Both the position numbers and the translations under genes were made by a program. This document shows, in pieces, positions 1-6,350 of a stretch of DNA of 26,023 nt. The notes beneath the pieces are model-generated. The model saw only the letters and a list, made by a program, of their open reading frames with translations. It was not told the origin of the DNA and did no database searches. The DNA is from Scatosoma sp045654025 (GTDB taxonomy: Bacteria > Bacillota > Clostridia > Christensenellales > Borkfalkiaceae): assembly GCA_045654025.1 (NCBI GenBank), contig JAZOMO010000030.1:1-26023 (forward strand), written 5' to 3'. The number at the start of each line of letters is the position of its first letter. Positions within the stretch are counted from its first letter, which is position 1.

Positions 1-572
1 ACGACCTGCATGAAAAGGGGGTAGAGTGGCTGAATATCTACGCAGTAGATAACGTATTGCAAAGAATCGCAGACCCCGTATTCGTCGGCGCGACGATTGC
101 CTCTAAGGTGAACTGTGGCGCAAAGGCGATTTCCAAGACCAACCCTTACGAAAAGGTAGGCGTACTCTGTCAGGACGGCGACCAGCCCGACATCATCGAA
201 TATTACGAATTGACGGACGAAATGGCGAATCAAAAGGACGAAAACGGCAACCTTGCGTACCGCTTTGGCGTTATCATGAACTATCTGTTCCGCTTGTCCA
301 AGCTTGAGGAAATCGTAGAAAAGAAAATCCCCGTGCATATCGTCGAGAAGAAGATTGAATGTCTTTGCGAGGACGGTATCACAAGAAAGCCCGACAAGGA
401 AAACGGCAAGAAGTTTGAAACCCTTGCGGTGGATCTTGTCAAGCTGATGGGCAGCGTATTGCCGTACGTGGTCGTGCGCGAAAAGGAATTTGCGCCCATC
501 AAAAATAAGACGGGTGTGGACAGCGTAGACAGCGCAAGAGAACTCTTGAAATTGAACGGAGTGGAATTGTAA
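1..572 (+). CDS. UDPGP-family (UAP1-like) uridylyltransferase, C-terminal part
   Basis: The 5' end lies outside the window: the frame is open from base 3 and reads DLHEKGVEWLNIYAVDNV before the first possible start, a TTG at 57, so that TTG is not the real start. About 190 residues are visible. The segment with NIYAVDN, ADPVFVG and, later, REKEFAPIKN followed by SARELL matches the C-terminal half of eukaryote-type UDP-N-acetylglucosamine/UDP-sugar pyrophosphorylases (UDPGP family), which form UDP-sugar and pyrophosphate from UTP and sugar 1-phosphate in the cytosol. The nucleotide-binding N-terminal motif is not in the window, so the sugar (GlcNAc, Glc or other) cannot be told. The stop codon overlaps the next start by one base (TAATG), which implies translational coupling. 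Family call fairly sure; substrate unknown. Confidence 0.8.
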   Translation, partial: DLHEKGVEWLNIYAVDNVLQRIADPVFVGATIASKVNCGAKAISKTNPYEKVGVLCQDGDQPDIIEYYELTDEMANQKDENGNLAYRFGVIMNYLFRLSKLEEIVEKKIPVHIVEKKIECLCEDGITRKPDKENGKKFETLAVDLVKLMGSVLPYVVVREKEFAPIKNKTGVDSVDSARELLKLNGVEL

Positions 573-925
573 TGGCAACCGATTTGGTAGGAAACGTAAA
601 ACTGCAACGGTTTATCGAGCTGTTGGCTGAGCTGAATCATTTGTCAGCGGAAGCGGTGCAGACGGGGAAGATAGAGCTTTTGCCGAAGATGAATACCGTG
701 ATTAAGGAAATGTACGACATTCAGCAAAACGGCGAAGAGGAAGCGTACACCGCAATAGAAGAGGATGCGCAGATGATTTACAAGAACTTCGACGGCGCGG
801 CACAGATGCTGAAAAGCAACGAGAGTGGCAGGCTGGACGAAGCAACCAACCGCACGGTAAAGATGTTCTTAAAGAATATCTTTCAAGCGACGGTCAACAT
901 CGTACAAGCCTACGGCTTGGTGTAA
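572..925 (+). CDS. Small helical protein of unknown function
   Basis: A 117-residue protein that starts on the ATG sharing its first base with the stop of the uridylyltransferase gene. I do not recognise a family. It has no signal peptide, membrane segment or cysteine. The composition (many Glu, Lys, Met, Ala, Asn and few Gly or Pro) suggests an all-helical cytosolic protein, probably a helical bundle or hairpin. Coupling to the upstream gene and the terminator 20 bases after its stop make it the last gene of that operon. A role linked to the sugar-nucleotide enzyme is possible but rests on position only. Confidence 0.7.
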   Translation: MATDLVGNVKLQRFIELLAELNHLSAEAVQTGKIELLPKMNTVIKEMYDIQQNGEEEAYTAIEEDAQMIYKNFDGAAQMLKSNESGRLDEATNRTVKMFLKNIFQATVNIVQAYGLV

Positions 926-944
926 AGAGATTTTATATAACAAA

Positions 945-972
945 TAAAAAAGAGCCACGTGGCTCTTTTTTT
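945..972. terminator. Bidirectional intrinsic terminator
   Basis: A perfect palindrome centred on AGAGCCAC/GTGGCTCT, with an A run on its left and eight T on its right. It can end the plus-strand operon and, read from the other side, the minus-strand DUF421-DUF4363 transcript. Confidence 0.85.
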
Positions 973-975
973 TAA

Positions 976-1158
976 GGCTCTGTCACATCATCTGGTTGAT
1001 TTTTAACGGAAAAATAATTGCGAAATACTACGTGTTTTGCTCGGTTACAGACCGCTGTGGGTATGCGCCCTCACAAAACACTGGTCTTTCTTATATTTTT
1101 CTCGTTAACCCGACAAAAAGAGTTTTGTTATAAATCAACCATTCTCTGTAACATAGCC
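976..1158. mobile_element. MITE-like element with 32-bp imperfect terminal inverted repeats
   Basis: The left end starts GGCTCTGTCACATC and the reversed right end starts GGCTATGTTACAG. Aligned over 32 bases the two ends agree at 24, including a shared GGTTGATTT block. An end of the form GGCTCT.TGTCA with GTTGATTT is typical of ISL3-family insertion sequences. The 183-bp body is too short for a transposase and holds an inner inverted repeat (GTGTTTTG near 1030, CAAAACAC near 1075). The 8 bases outside each end (968-975 and 1159-1166) agree at 6 of 8, compatible with an old target duplication. The assignment to ISL3 is from memory of end sequences. Confidence 0.55.
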
Positions 1159-1162
1159 TTAT

Positions 1163-1537
1163 TTAGAAAATATTCTCGGGGAGGATTTTGTAGGCGTGGG
1201 GGATAGTTTCTGCCATATCGAGTAGTAGTTCAAACTTCGGCAGGCTGTCCTCATAGTTGCCTTGGTATAGATACCCAAGTGCCTCGTTAAGCTGATAGTC
1301 CACTTGGTCAATATGCGTGTGGGGTAACCAAAGGTATAGTATCTTCTTTCGTTCCTCCCAAAACCGTAGCAACGCCGCCCCGTCCTCGTGGGTGGCGGAC
1401 CCTGCCTCCGTCTTTTTGTACATCGCAGTCAAGCCCTCGTGAAAGGTGTCGAAGGTCTTGTCTACATAGCACAGCTCTGCCGTCGAACAGCCTATCAGCA
1501 ACGCCCCTGAAATTAAAATACTTGCGATGATTTTCAT
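1163..1537 (-). CDS. DUF4363-type lipoprotein
   Basis: A 124-residue protein with an N-terminal hydrophobic stretch ending in the lipobox LIGC, so the predicted lipidated residue is Cys17; it should be anchored outside the membrane. The remaining 108 residues are helical, with a pattern (YLWLPHTHIDQVDYQLNEAL then YQGNYEDS) like DUF4363, a small exported family often encoded right after DUF421 membrane proteins in Bacillota. Here it follows the DUF421 gene by 4 bases on the same strand, which supports the pair. The molecular function of DUF4363 is not known to me. Transcription probably ends at the palindromic terminator near 945-972, after reading through the MITE-like element. Confidence 0.75.
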   Translation of the reverse strand: MKIIASILISGALLIGCSTAELCYVDKTFDTFHEGLTAMYKKTEAGSATHEDGAALLRFWEERKKILYLWLPHTHIDQVDYQLNEALGYLYQGNYEDSLPKFELLLDMAETIPHAYKILPENIF

Positions 1538-1541
1538 GCGC

Positions 1542-2228
1542 TCACCATAACCTTTCCTGCCAGTCTAAGGAGAAAACTTGGTAGCTTTCGCCGCTTTCCT
1601 GCGCGTAGATTTTGCCTGTGCCGTCCACCGTCGCAACGAGGATATTTTTGAGTTCGTTAAAGCCCTGCCCCCGTAATTTCTCTAAAAAATACTCTTTTTC
1701 CTTGCCGATTAGCTGCAGATTTTTGTCGTTGAATTTCCCCTCGCAGATAAGAAGGACGGGCAGAGAGGGATTGTCTTCCCCTTCCTTTTGTTTGGCGAGC
1801 GCGGAAAACTTGCCGTTCGATTCGTACAGGGCGTACTCGACGTCGTCGAGGGAAAAATATCCTGCGCCGCGCATACTTTCGATGAGGTCGGACACGTCCA
1901 AGTTGTTCTTTTTTAGCTGTGTGGCGTCGATGCCGTTTTTGTTGATAACGATGCTGGGTGTACCGCCAAACAGCGCCTTTGCTTTGGGAATTGAAAGGTC
2001 GATGAGGCAGACCACTTGGTGCAGAAAATAGATGGTGAGAATGGCGGTAATGCCGTAGCTTAGAGGGATTGAGGAATCGGACATCGGAATGCAGGCAATC
2101 TCTGCGATGATGAGGGTGATGACGAACTCGTAGGGTTGCATCTCCCCGATTTGCCGTTTGCCCATGAGGCGCATAATCACCAGCAGGGTAAGAAAGACGA
2201 TAATTGTACGGATAACGATAAGTCCCAT
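1542..2228 (-). CDS. DUF421 (YetF/YcaP-family) membrane protein
   Basis: An integral membrane protein with three N-terminal transmembrane segments and a C-terminal soluble YetF domain. The DUF421 core is plain: MRLMGKRQIGEMQPYEFV followed by a second helix with EIACIPMSD, a third helix, then a beta-rich domain with TPSIVINKNG and ESMRGAGYFSLDDVEYAL. The ATG at 2228 gives the family's usual N-terminus (about 228 residues). A TTG at 2267 would add 13 residues and has a weak AGGA upstream, while the ATG has no clear ribosome binding site, so the start is uncertain. It is followed 4 bases later by the DUF4363 lipoprotein. Relatives in Bacillus spores affect germination or envelope properties; a role here is not deducible. 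Confidence 0.85.
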   Translation of the reverse strand: MGLIVIRTIIVFLTLLVIMRLMGKRQIGEMQPYEFVITLIIAEIACIPMSDSSIPLSYGITAILTIYFLHQVVCLIDLSIPKAKALFGGTPSIVINKNGIDATQLKKNNLDVSDLIESMRGAGYFSLDDVEYALYESNGKFSALAKQKEGEDNPSLPVLLICEGKFNDKNLQLIGKEKEYFLEKLRGQGFNELKNILVATVDGTGKIYAQESGESYQVFSLDWQERLW

Positions 2229-2246
2229 AAAAAAAGGCTGTGTGTT

Positions 2247-2268
2247 TTTGGGTGTAGCTATACCCAAA
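2247..2268. promoter_or_regulatory. 22-bp dyad in the divergent control region
   Basis: An 11+11 inverted repeat (TTTGGGT...ACCCAAA around TAGCTA) with one mismatched pair. It lies 3 bases upstream of the folT -35 box and inside the 5' end of the DUF421 gene. It could be an operator or a hairpin in the DUF421 leader; nothing shows which. Confidence 0.4.
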
Positions 2269-2271
2269 CGA

Positions 2272-2300
2272 TTGACATTTCCTGCCCGTGGGGGTATAAT
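2272..2300 (+). promoter_or_regulatory. Consensus sigma-70-type promoter for folT
   Basis: TTGACA (2272-2277) and TATAAT (2295-2300) are separated by exactly 17 bases. Transcription should start close to 2306, at the first base of the riboswitch aptamer. Confidence 0.9.
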
Positions 2301-2305
2301 ATTAT

Positions 2306-2410
2306 CAAAGAGTAGATTTTGCGCGTAAAGTGTCGCCGAACGGGACGTTGTCGGCGGACGAAGAAACGAGAAGGAAAGTTTCGCGGTGCAAGGTCGCGTC
2401 CGCTAATTTG
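2306..2410 (+). promoter_or_regulatory. Tetrahydrofolate (THF) riboswitch aptamer
   Basis: The leader carries the conserved THF-riboswitch blocks in order: AGAGTAGAT, GCGCGTAAAGTG, GAACGGGACG, ACGAAGAAACGAG, CGCGGTGCA and CGCGTCCGCT. The variable stems still pair (TTTTGC near 2317-2322 with GCAAGG near 2388-2393; GTCGCCG with CGGCGGAC around the GAACGGGA loop). This class binds reduced folates and in Clostridia sits before folate transport and synthesis genes. It begins at the predicted transcription start and ends about 75 bases before the folT start codon, so it should repress folT when THF is plentiful. Confidence 0.9.
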
Positions 2411-2452
2411 TATGGGGCAGGTATGCGTTTATCGTATAGTTTGCCACGGTGT

Positions 2453-2480
2453 GCGGACCTCTCTTGTCGGGAGGTTTTTT
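2453..2480 (+). terminator. Expression platform: terminator / SD-sequestering hairpin of the THF riboswitch
   Basis: ACCTCTC (2457-2463) pairs with GGGAGGT (2469-2475) over a 5-base loop and is followed by six T. The right arm is also the ribosome binding site (GGGAGG, 2469-2474) of the ATG at 2484, so the hairpin can stop transcription, hide the site, or both. GCGGAC (2453-2458) can instead pair with GTCCGC (2398-2403) in the 3' side of the aptamer, a plausible anti-terminator when no ligand is bound. The switching logic is inferred from these pairings. Confidence 0.75.
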
Positions 2481-2483
2481 CTT

Positions 2484-3059
2484 ATGGATAGCAAACGATT
2501 TTTGTATGGAATGCTCGCAGGGAAAAAGCGGAGTGTAAAGCTTGCCTACATCGGCATCTTACTGGCGGTGAACGTGGTGGTGAATGCACTCACGTCCATT
2601 CCCTTGGGATTCGTGCAGTTCTCCTTTACCATTTTTGCCGTTTCACTTTCAGGGATTTTGCTGGGGCCGCTGTTTGGCTCGCTCGTGGGCTTTTTAGGGG
2701 ACTTGCTTGGATTTTTCCTCGGTGGCGGCGCAGGGTATACCCCGTTTGTCGGCTTAGCGATGGCGGTCATCGGGTTTTTGTTCGGCGTAGCGTTTTGCCT
2801 GGAATGGAAGAGCAAAGGAGCCTGGTGTATAAAGGTTGCTCTTGCGGCGGTGCTCTCTTTCTTCGTGGCAACCATAGGGATAACGACGACGGTAGGATTC
2901 TATCTGTGGAATAAAACTGCGTTGACGTATTGGGATTTCGTGGTGGCACGATTGTTTGTCGGCGGTCAGGTCTGGAATAACGTCATCAATACCGCGCTTT
3001 TGTATGCAATTTTGCCAACTTTGTCAAAAATCCCGGCTTTGAAACTAAAAATTGCATAA
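2484..3059 (+). CDS. folT: Folate-family ECF transporter S component
   Basis: A 191-residue, very hydrophobic protein with about six transmembrane segments. The N-terminal half has the marks of ECF S components: an amphipathic start, then KLAYIGILLAVNVVVNALTSIPLG, FTIFAVSLSGILLGP and LVGFLGDLLGFFL with small residues for docking to the transporter core. S components bind the vitamin and need a shared EcfT/EcfA module encoded elsewhere. The THF riboswitch upstream is what points to folate rather than another vitamin. Possible starts upstream of 2484 would translate the riboswitch and are rejected; the ATG at 2484 has GGGAGG 9 bases ahead. Confidence 0.9.
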   Translation: MDSKRFLYGMLAGKKRSVKLAYIGILLAVNVVVNALTSIPLGFVQFSFTIFAVSLSGILLGPLFGSLVGFLGDLLGFFLGGGAGYTPFVGLAMAVIGFLFGVAFCLEWKSKGAWCIKVALAAVLSFFVATIGITTTVGFYLWNKTALTYWDFVVARLFVGGQVWNNVINTALLYAILPTLSKIPALKLKIA

Positions 3060-3082
3060 AAAACAGGTGAAAACAAGACAAA

Positions 3083-3116
3083 TCGCCAAGGCAAAGCCTT
3101 GACGGTTTTTTGTTTT
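3083..3116 (+). terminator. Intrinsic terminator of folT
   Basis: TCGCCAAGGC and GCCTTGACGG form a 10-bp stem (one mismatch, one G-T pair) with loop AAA, followed by six T. Its right arm also holds the -35 box proposed for the next operon. Confidence 0.8.
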
Positions 3117-3127
3117 TATGCTAAAAT
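3099..3127 (+). promoter_or_regulatory. Putative promoter of the lgt-plsY operon
   Basis: TTGACG (3099-3104), 17-base spacer, TAAAAT (3122-3127) preceded by TATGC. The -35 box overlaps the folT terminator stem. No other good promoter is seen before lgt. Confidence 0.6.
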
Positions 3128-3154
3128 GGGATAACCAAAGCAATAATTTAAATA

Positions 3155-3176
3155 AGACTAAAATTTATTTTAGTCT
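3155..3176. repeat. Perfect 10-bp inverted repeat before lgt
   Basis: AGACTAAAAT-TT-ATTTTAGTCT. It lies in the 5' leader between the promoter and the lgt ribosome binding site (AAGGAG near 3184), so it is either an operator or an RNA hairpin next to the ribosome site. Confidence 0.6.
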
Positions 3177-3194
3177 GTCTCGAAAGGAGAAGGC

Positions 3195-4217
3195 ATGCTG
3201 CAAAATCTGTTAAATCCCGGCATTAAAATCACGGAAAACATCACCATTACCTATTACGCACTGTGTATCGTATGTGGAATGTTGGTGGCATTTTTGTTGA
3301 TTTCGTTGCTATTCAAGCGCAGAAATATGTCCCCTGACTTATTCTTGACGTTGTTTTGTATCTGTTTGCCTATCTGTTTGCTGACGACCCGTCTATTTTA
3401 CTGTATTACGGACGGTATGCCGATTGAGGAGTGGCTGTCTTGGGAGAGCATCCAAAGAGGCGGTTTGTCCATCGTGGGCGGTATTACGGGCGGCTTGATT
3501 AGCGTGTTCTCGTTCTGCATTATCCGCAAGGTCAACTTCTTCCGAGTGGGCGATTGCGTGGTTGTAGGCCTCTTAGTGGCGCAGGCGATGGGTCGTTGGG
3601 GCAACTTCTTCAACCAAGAGGTGTATGGGCAAGAGGTGACGAACCCTGCCTTGCAATGGTTCCCTTTCGCCGTCTACATCGACGACCGAGACGCATGGCA
3701 TTACGCTTTCTTCTTCTATGAAAGTATGTTCAACCTCATCATCGCAGGCTTGCTGTTTTGGAATGCTTGGAAAAACCCCTATAAACCCAACGGTGTCAAC
3801 ACGGCGGCGTACTTTACCTCGTACGGGCTTATCCGTTCGATTATGGAGCCTCTGCGCGATCCGCAGTATATCTTGGGTGAGGGCGTACAATGGTCGTTCG
3901 TCTTCTCGATGACGATGCTGATAGGTGGCTTGATATGGCTGATGACCTTGTTCATTATCAACAAGCGCAAGCACGGAAAACTCATCGGTTCGGCAAACGG
4001 CAATCCGTACGGCATCACCGACTATATCAAGGATACGAAGGACGAAATCCCCGTATGGACGACGGTGAATATGATGTGCAAGTTGTACCCCGAAAACTAC
4101 GAAGCCCCCGAGGCGACGAAGGCGAGGCTGGAAAAGGAGCGCAAGGAAAACCCTTCTCTTTGGCAAAAAATAAAGGGCTGGTTTTCGAAGGATAAAAACG
4201 ACAAGGACGGTGAATAA
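3195..4217 (+). CDS. lgt: Prolipoprotein diacylglyceryl transferase
   Basis: Transfers diacylglycerol from phosphatidylglycerol to the lipobox cysteine of prelipoproteins, the first step of lipoprotein maturation at the membrane. Seven hydrophobic segments span the first 255 residues. The family signature GRWGNFFNQE is at residues 133-142, and the late RSIMEPLR (214-221) holds the conserved Arg. At the site of the Escherichia coli His103 motif (GGxSFHGG) this protein has GGLSIVGG, Val94 in place of His. Residues 256-340 form a hydrophilic tail (NGNPYGITDY, then Glu/Lys-rich) beyond the usual end. A strong AAGGAG precedes the ATG. It opens an operon that also holds lspA, the next enzyme of the pathway; pncB starts one base after its stop. 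Confidence 0.93.
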   Translation: MLQNLLNPGIKITENITITYYALCIVCGMLVAFLLISLLFKRRNMSPDLFLTLFCICLPICLLTTRLFYCITDGMPIEEWLSWESIQRGGLSIVGGITGGLISVFSFCIIRKVNFFRVGDCVVVGLLVAQAMGRWGNFFNQEVYGQEVTNPALQWFPFAVYIDDRDAWHYAFFFYESMFNLIIAGLLFWNAWKNPYKPNGVNTAAYFTSYGLIRSIMEPLRDPQYILGEGVQWSFVFSMTMLIGGLIWLMTLFIINKRKHGKLIGSANGNPYGITDYIKDTKDEIPVWTTVNMMCKLYPENYEAPEATKARLEKERKENPSLWQKIKGWFSKDKNDKDGE

Positions 4218-4218
4218 G

Positions 4219-5667
4219 ATGCGTAATTTAACGTTGTTGACCGATTTATACCAAATCACGATGGGCTACGGCTTTTACAAGCACGGCAAGCACGAGGACG
4301 AGGTTGCTTTTGACCTGTTCTTCCGTAGGAATAAGCTGATTACCTACTCGATTGCCGCAGGCTTGCAACAGGCGGTGGAATACCTCTTAGACTGGCATTT
4401 TGACGAGGAGGATATCGCCTATTTGCGGGGGCTGAACCTGTTTGGCGAGGACTTCCTCGAATACCTCAAAAATATGAAATTTACGGGCGACGTGTACGCC
4501 GTTAAAGAGGGTGAACCCGTCTTCCCTGGCGAGCCGATTTTGACGGTGAAAGCCCCTCTTATCCAAGCGCAGTTTGCGGAAACGGCGCTGCTCAATATCC
4601 TCAACCACCAAACTCTGATTGCCACGAAATCTTCGAAGATTTGCAGGGCGACGGCAGGGCGTGGCACGGTGCTTGAATTCGGCTTGCGTCGCGCGCAAGG
4701 GCCTGACGCAGGCATCTATGGCGCGCGTGCGGCGGTCATCGGCGGTTGTAGCTCCACCTCGAACGTGCTGTCGGGGCAGATGTTTGACGTTCCCGTAGCG
4801 GGCACGATGGCGCACAGCTGGATTATGGGCTATGAAAGCGAATACGAGGCGTTCAAGGCGTATGCGGAGAGCTATCCCGACAACTGTCTGCTGCTTGTAG
4901 ACACTTACGATACTTTGCGCAGCGGCGTGCCTAACGCCATTCGCGTTTTTAAGGAATTGAAGGCGTCGGGGCATTCCCCCAAGGGCATACGCCTCGATAG
5001 CGGTGACTTTGCCTACCTTTCCAAAAAAGCCCGTCAAATGCTGGACGAGGCAGGGTTCCCCGATGCCAAGATTTGCGCTTCGGGCGATTTGGACGAACGC
5101 TCGATTTCCTCTTTGATGCAACAGGGCGCAAAGATTGATATTTGGGGGGTTGGCACGAAGCTGATTACCTCGGAAGACCTGCCTGCGCTTGGTGGTGTGT
5201 ATAAGATGTCTGCGGTGTTCCATAAGGACGGCAGTATCACCCCGAAAATCAAGATGTCGGACAACAGCGAAAAGGTGACAACCCCTGGCTTTAAGTGCCT
5301 CTATCGTATGTACGACAAGCACACGGGTATGGCGATTGCAGACCTTATCACCCTCGCAGACGAAGTGATTGACGAAACGAAGAATATCACCATTTTCCAC
5401 CCGATTGATACTTGGAAGAAAAAAGAGGTGTACGACTACACCTTGGAAAAATTACAGCATACGATTGTCAAGGGTGGTAAGCTCGTATACGAGTTCCCGT
5501 CGCTTATGGAAATCCAAGCGTTCTCGAAGGCGGAGCTTGCGAAGTTCTGGGAAGAATACCTGCGACTGGATATGCCTCAGGTCTACAAAGTAGACCTTTC
5601 TGAAAAATTGCACACCTTGCGAACGACGATGATCAACGACATTCGCGAAGGGAAGAAAAAGGAGTAA
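4219..5667 (+). CDS. pncB: Nicotinate phosphoribosyltransferase
   Basis: Makes nicotinate mononucleotide from nicotinate and PRPP with ATP use, the entry step of NAD salvage. The ATG at 4219 gives 482 residues, a normal length, with AAGGAC ten bases ahead; a GTG at 4210 would overlap lgt. Family marks in order: LLTDLYQITMGYGF at the N-terminus, EFGLRRAQGPDAG in the middle, GTMAHSWIMGYESEYEAF (with the His of the phosphorylated-histidine region), RLDSGDFAYLSKKAR and GVGTKLITS for phosphate binding. The protein is soluble. It sits between lgt and lspA with gaps of 1 and 3 bases, so it is co-transcribed with them although it has no obvious link to lipoproteins. Confidence 0.94.
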   Translation: MRNLTLLTDLYQITMGYGFYKHGKHEDEVAFDLFFRRNKLITYSIAAGLQQAVEYLLDWHFDEEDIAYLRGLNLFGEDFLEYLKNMKFTGDVYAVKEGEPVFPGEPILTVKAPLIQAQFAETALLNILNHQTLIATKSSKICRATAGRGTVLEFGLRRAQGPDAGIYGARAAVIGGCSSTSNVLSGQMFDVPVAGTMAHSWIMGYESEYEAFKAYAESYPDNCLLLVDTYDTLRSGVPNAIRVFKELKASGHSPKGIRLDSGDFAYLSKKARQMLDEAGFPDAKICASGDLDERSISSLMQQGAKIDIWGVGTKLITSEDLPALGGVYKMSAVFHKDGSITPKIKMSDNSEKVTTPGFKCLYRMYDKHTGMAIADLITLADEVIDETKNITIFHPIDTWKKKEVYDYTLEKLQHTIVKGGKLVYEFPSLMEIQAFSKAELAKFWEEYLRLDMPQVYKVDLSEKLHTLRTTMINDIREGKKKE

Positions 5668-5670
5668 ACT

Positions 5671-6348
5671 ATGGCGAAAGCGAAGAAACAAGAAAAACAA
5701 GCGGGCGTTTTGAAAGGGCATTGGCTGTGGGGCGCGTTGGTTTTGTGTATTTTGTTGCTGATTGACCTCGGCATCAAAATCGCCGCGCAGGTTTGCTTTG
5801 ATATTTTCGACAAACCGGATTTTGTACTCATTCCCGGCGTTATTGAATTGACGTATACGGAAAATCCCGGTATGGCGTTTAGTATGGGCGCGGATGCGTC
5901 GCCTGAATTAAAGATGGGTATTATGATCGGTACGGCGGTGCTGATGCTTGCATGTATTTTTATCTACTTGGCGGTGGACAAGCGCCGCAGTTGTCTGCGT
6001 TGGTGCTTGGTGTTTATCGTTGCGGGTGGCTTGGGTAACTTGATTGACAGAGCGTTGTGCCAAACTTGGGGCGGCGAAGGCGTTCGCGATATGGTGTTGC
6101 TGGATTTCAGCGTACTGCTCGAAAGCTGGTTCTCCGTTCCCCCCACGGATTTCTTGGATTTTGGCGTTTGCAATTTTGCGGACTTCTTTATCGTAGGGGG
6201 CGCGATTGCCTTGCTTGTATCTATGATATTCTTCGATACTGACGCGTTTTTCCCGAAGGGAAAGTATAAGGCGCTTGCCAAAGAGGCCGCGGAGAAGGCG
6301 GAGGCAAAGGCAAAAGCCAAAGCGGAAAGCAAAACCACGGGCGAATAA
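5671..6348 (+). CDS. lspA: Lipoprotein signal peptidase (signal peptidase II)
   Basis: Aspartyl membrane protease that cuts the signal peptide from diacylglyceryl-modified prelipoproteins, the step after Lgt. Four hydrophobic segments are visible. Motifs: TENPGMAFS (63-71), AGGLGNLIDR (118-127), GVRDM (137-141) and CNFADFFI (167-174). The catalytic pair is taken as Asp140 and Asp171 by family position. A stretch of about 25 residues between the last two motifs is longer than in the E. coli enzyme. Residues 196-225 are a Lys/Ala/Glu-rich tail. The total of 225 residues is long for the family (about 160) because of an N-terminal lead and this tail. AAGGAG overlaps the pncB stop region and sets the start. 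Confidence 0.94.
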   Translation: MAKAKKQEKQAGVLKGHWLWGALVLCILLLIDLGIKIAAQVCFDIFDKPDFVLIPGVIELTYTENPGMAFSMGADASPELKMGIMIGTAVLMLACIFIYLAVDKRRSCLRWCLVFIVAGGLGNLIDRALCQTWGGEGVRDMVLLDFSVLLESWFSVPPTDFLDFGVCNFADFFIVGGAIALLVSMIFFDTDAFFPKGKYKALAKEAAEKAEAKAKAKAESKTTGE

Positions 6349-6350
6349 AA

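Noticed and set aside
1018..1206. 62-codon plus-strand frame
   Set aside because: Lies inside the MITE-like element and runs antisense into the DUF4363 gene; no ribosome site and no protein character.
2319..2483. 55-codon N-terminal extension of the folT frame
   Set aside because: It would translate the THF riboswitch and its hairpin; the Arg-rich sequence is unlike ECF S components and a good ribosome site precedes the ATG at 2484.
4387..5400. 337-codon minus-strand frame over pncB
   Set aside because: Shadow of a well-supported gene; His/Arg-rich composition typical of reverse frames.
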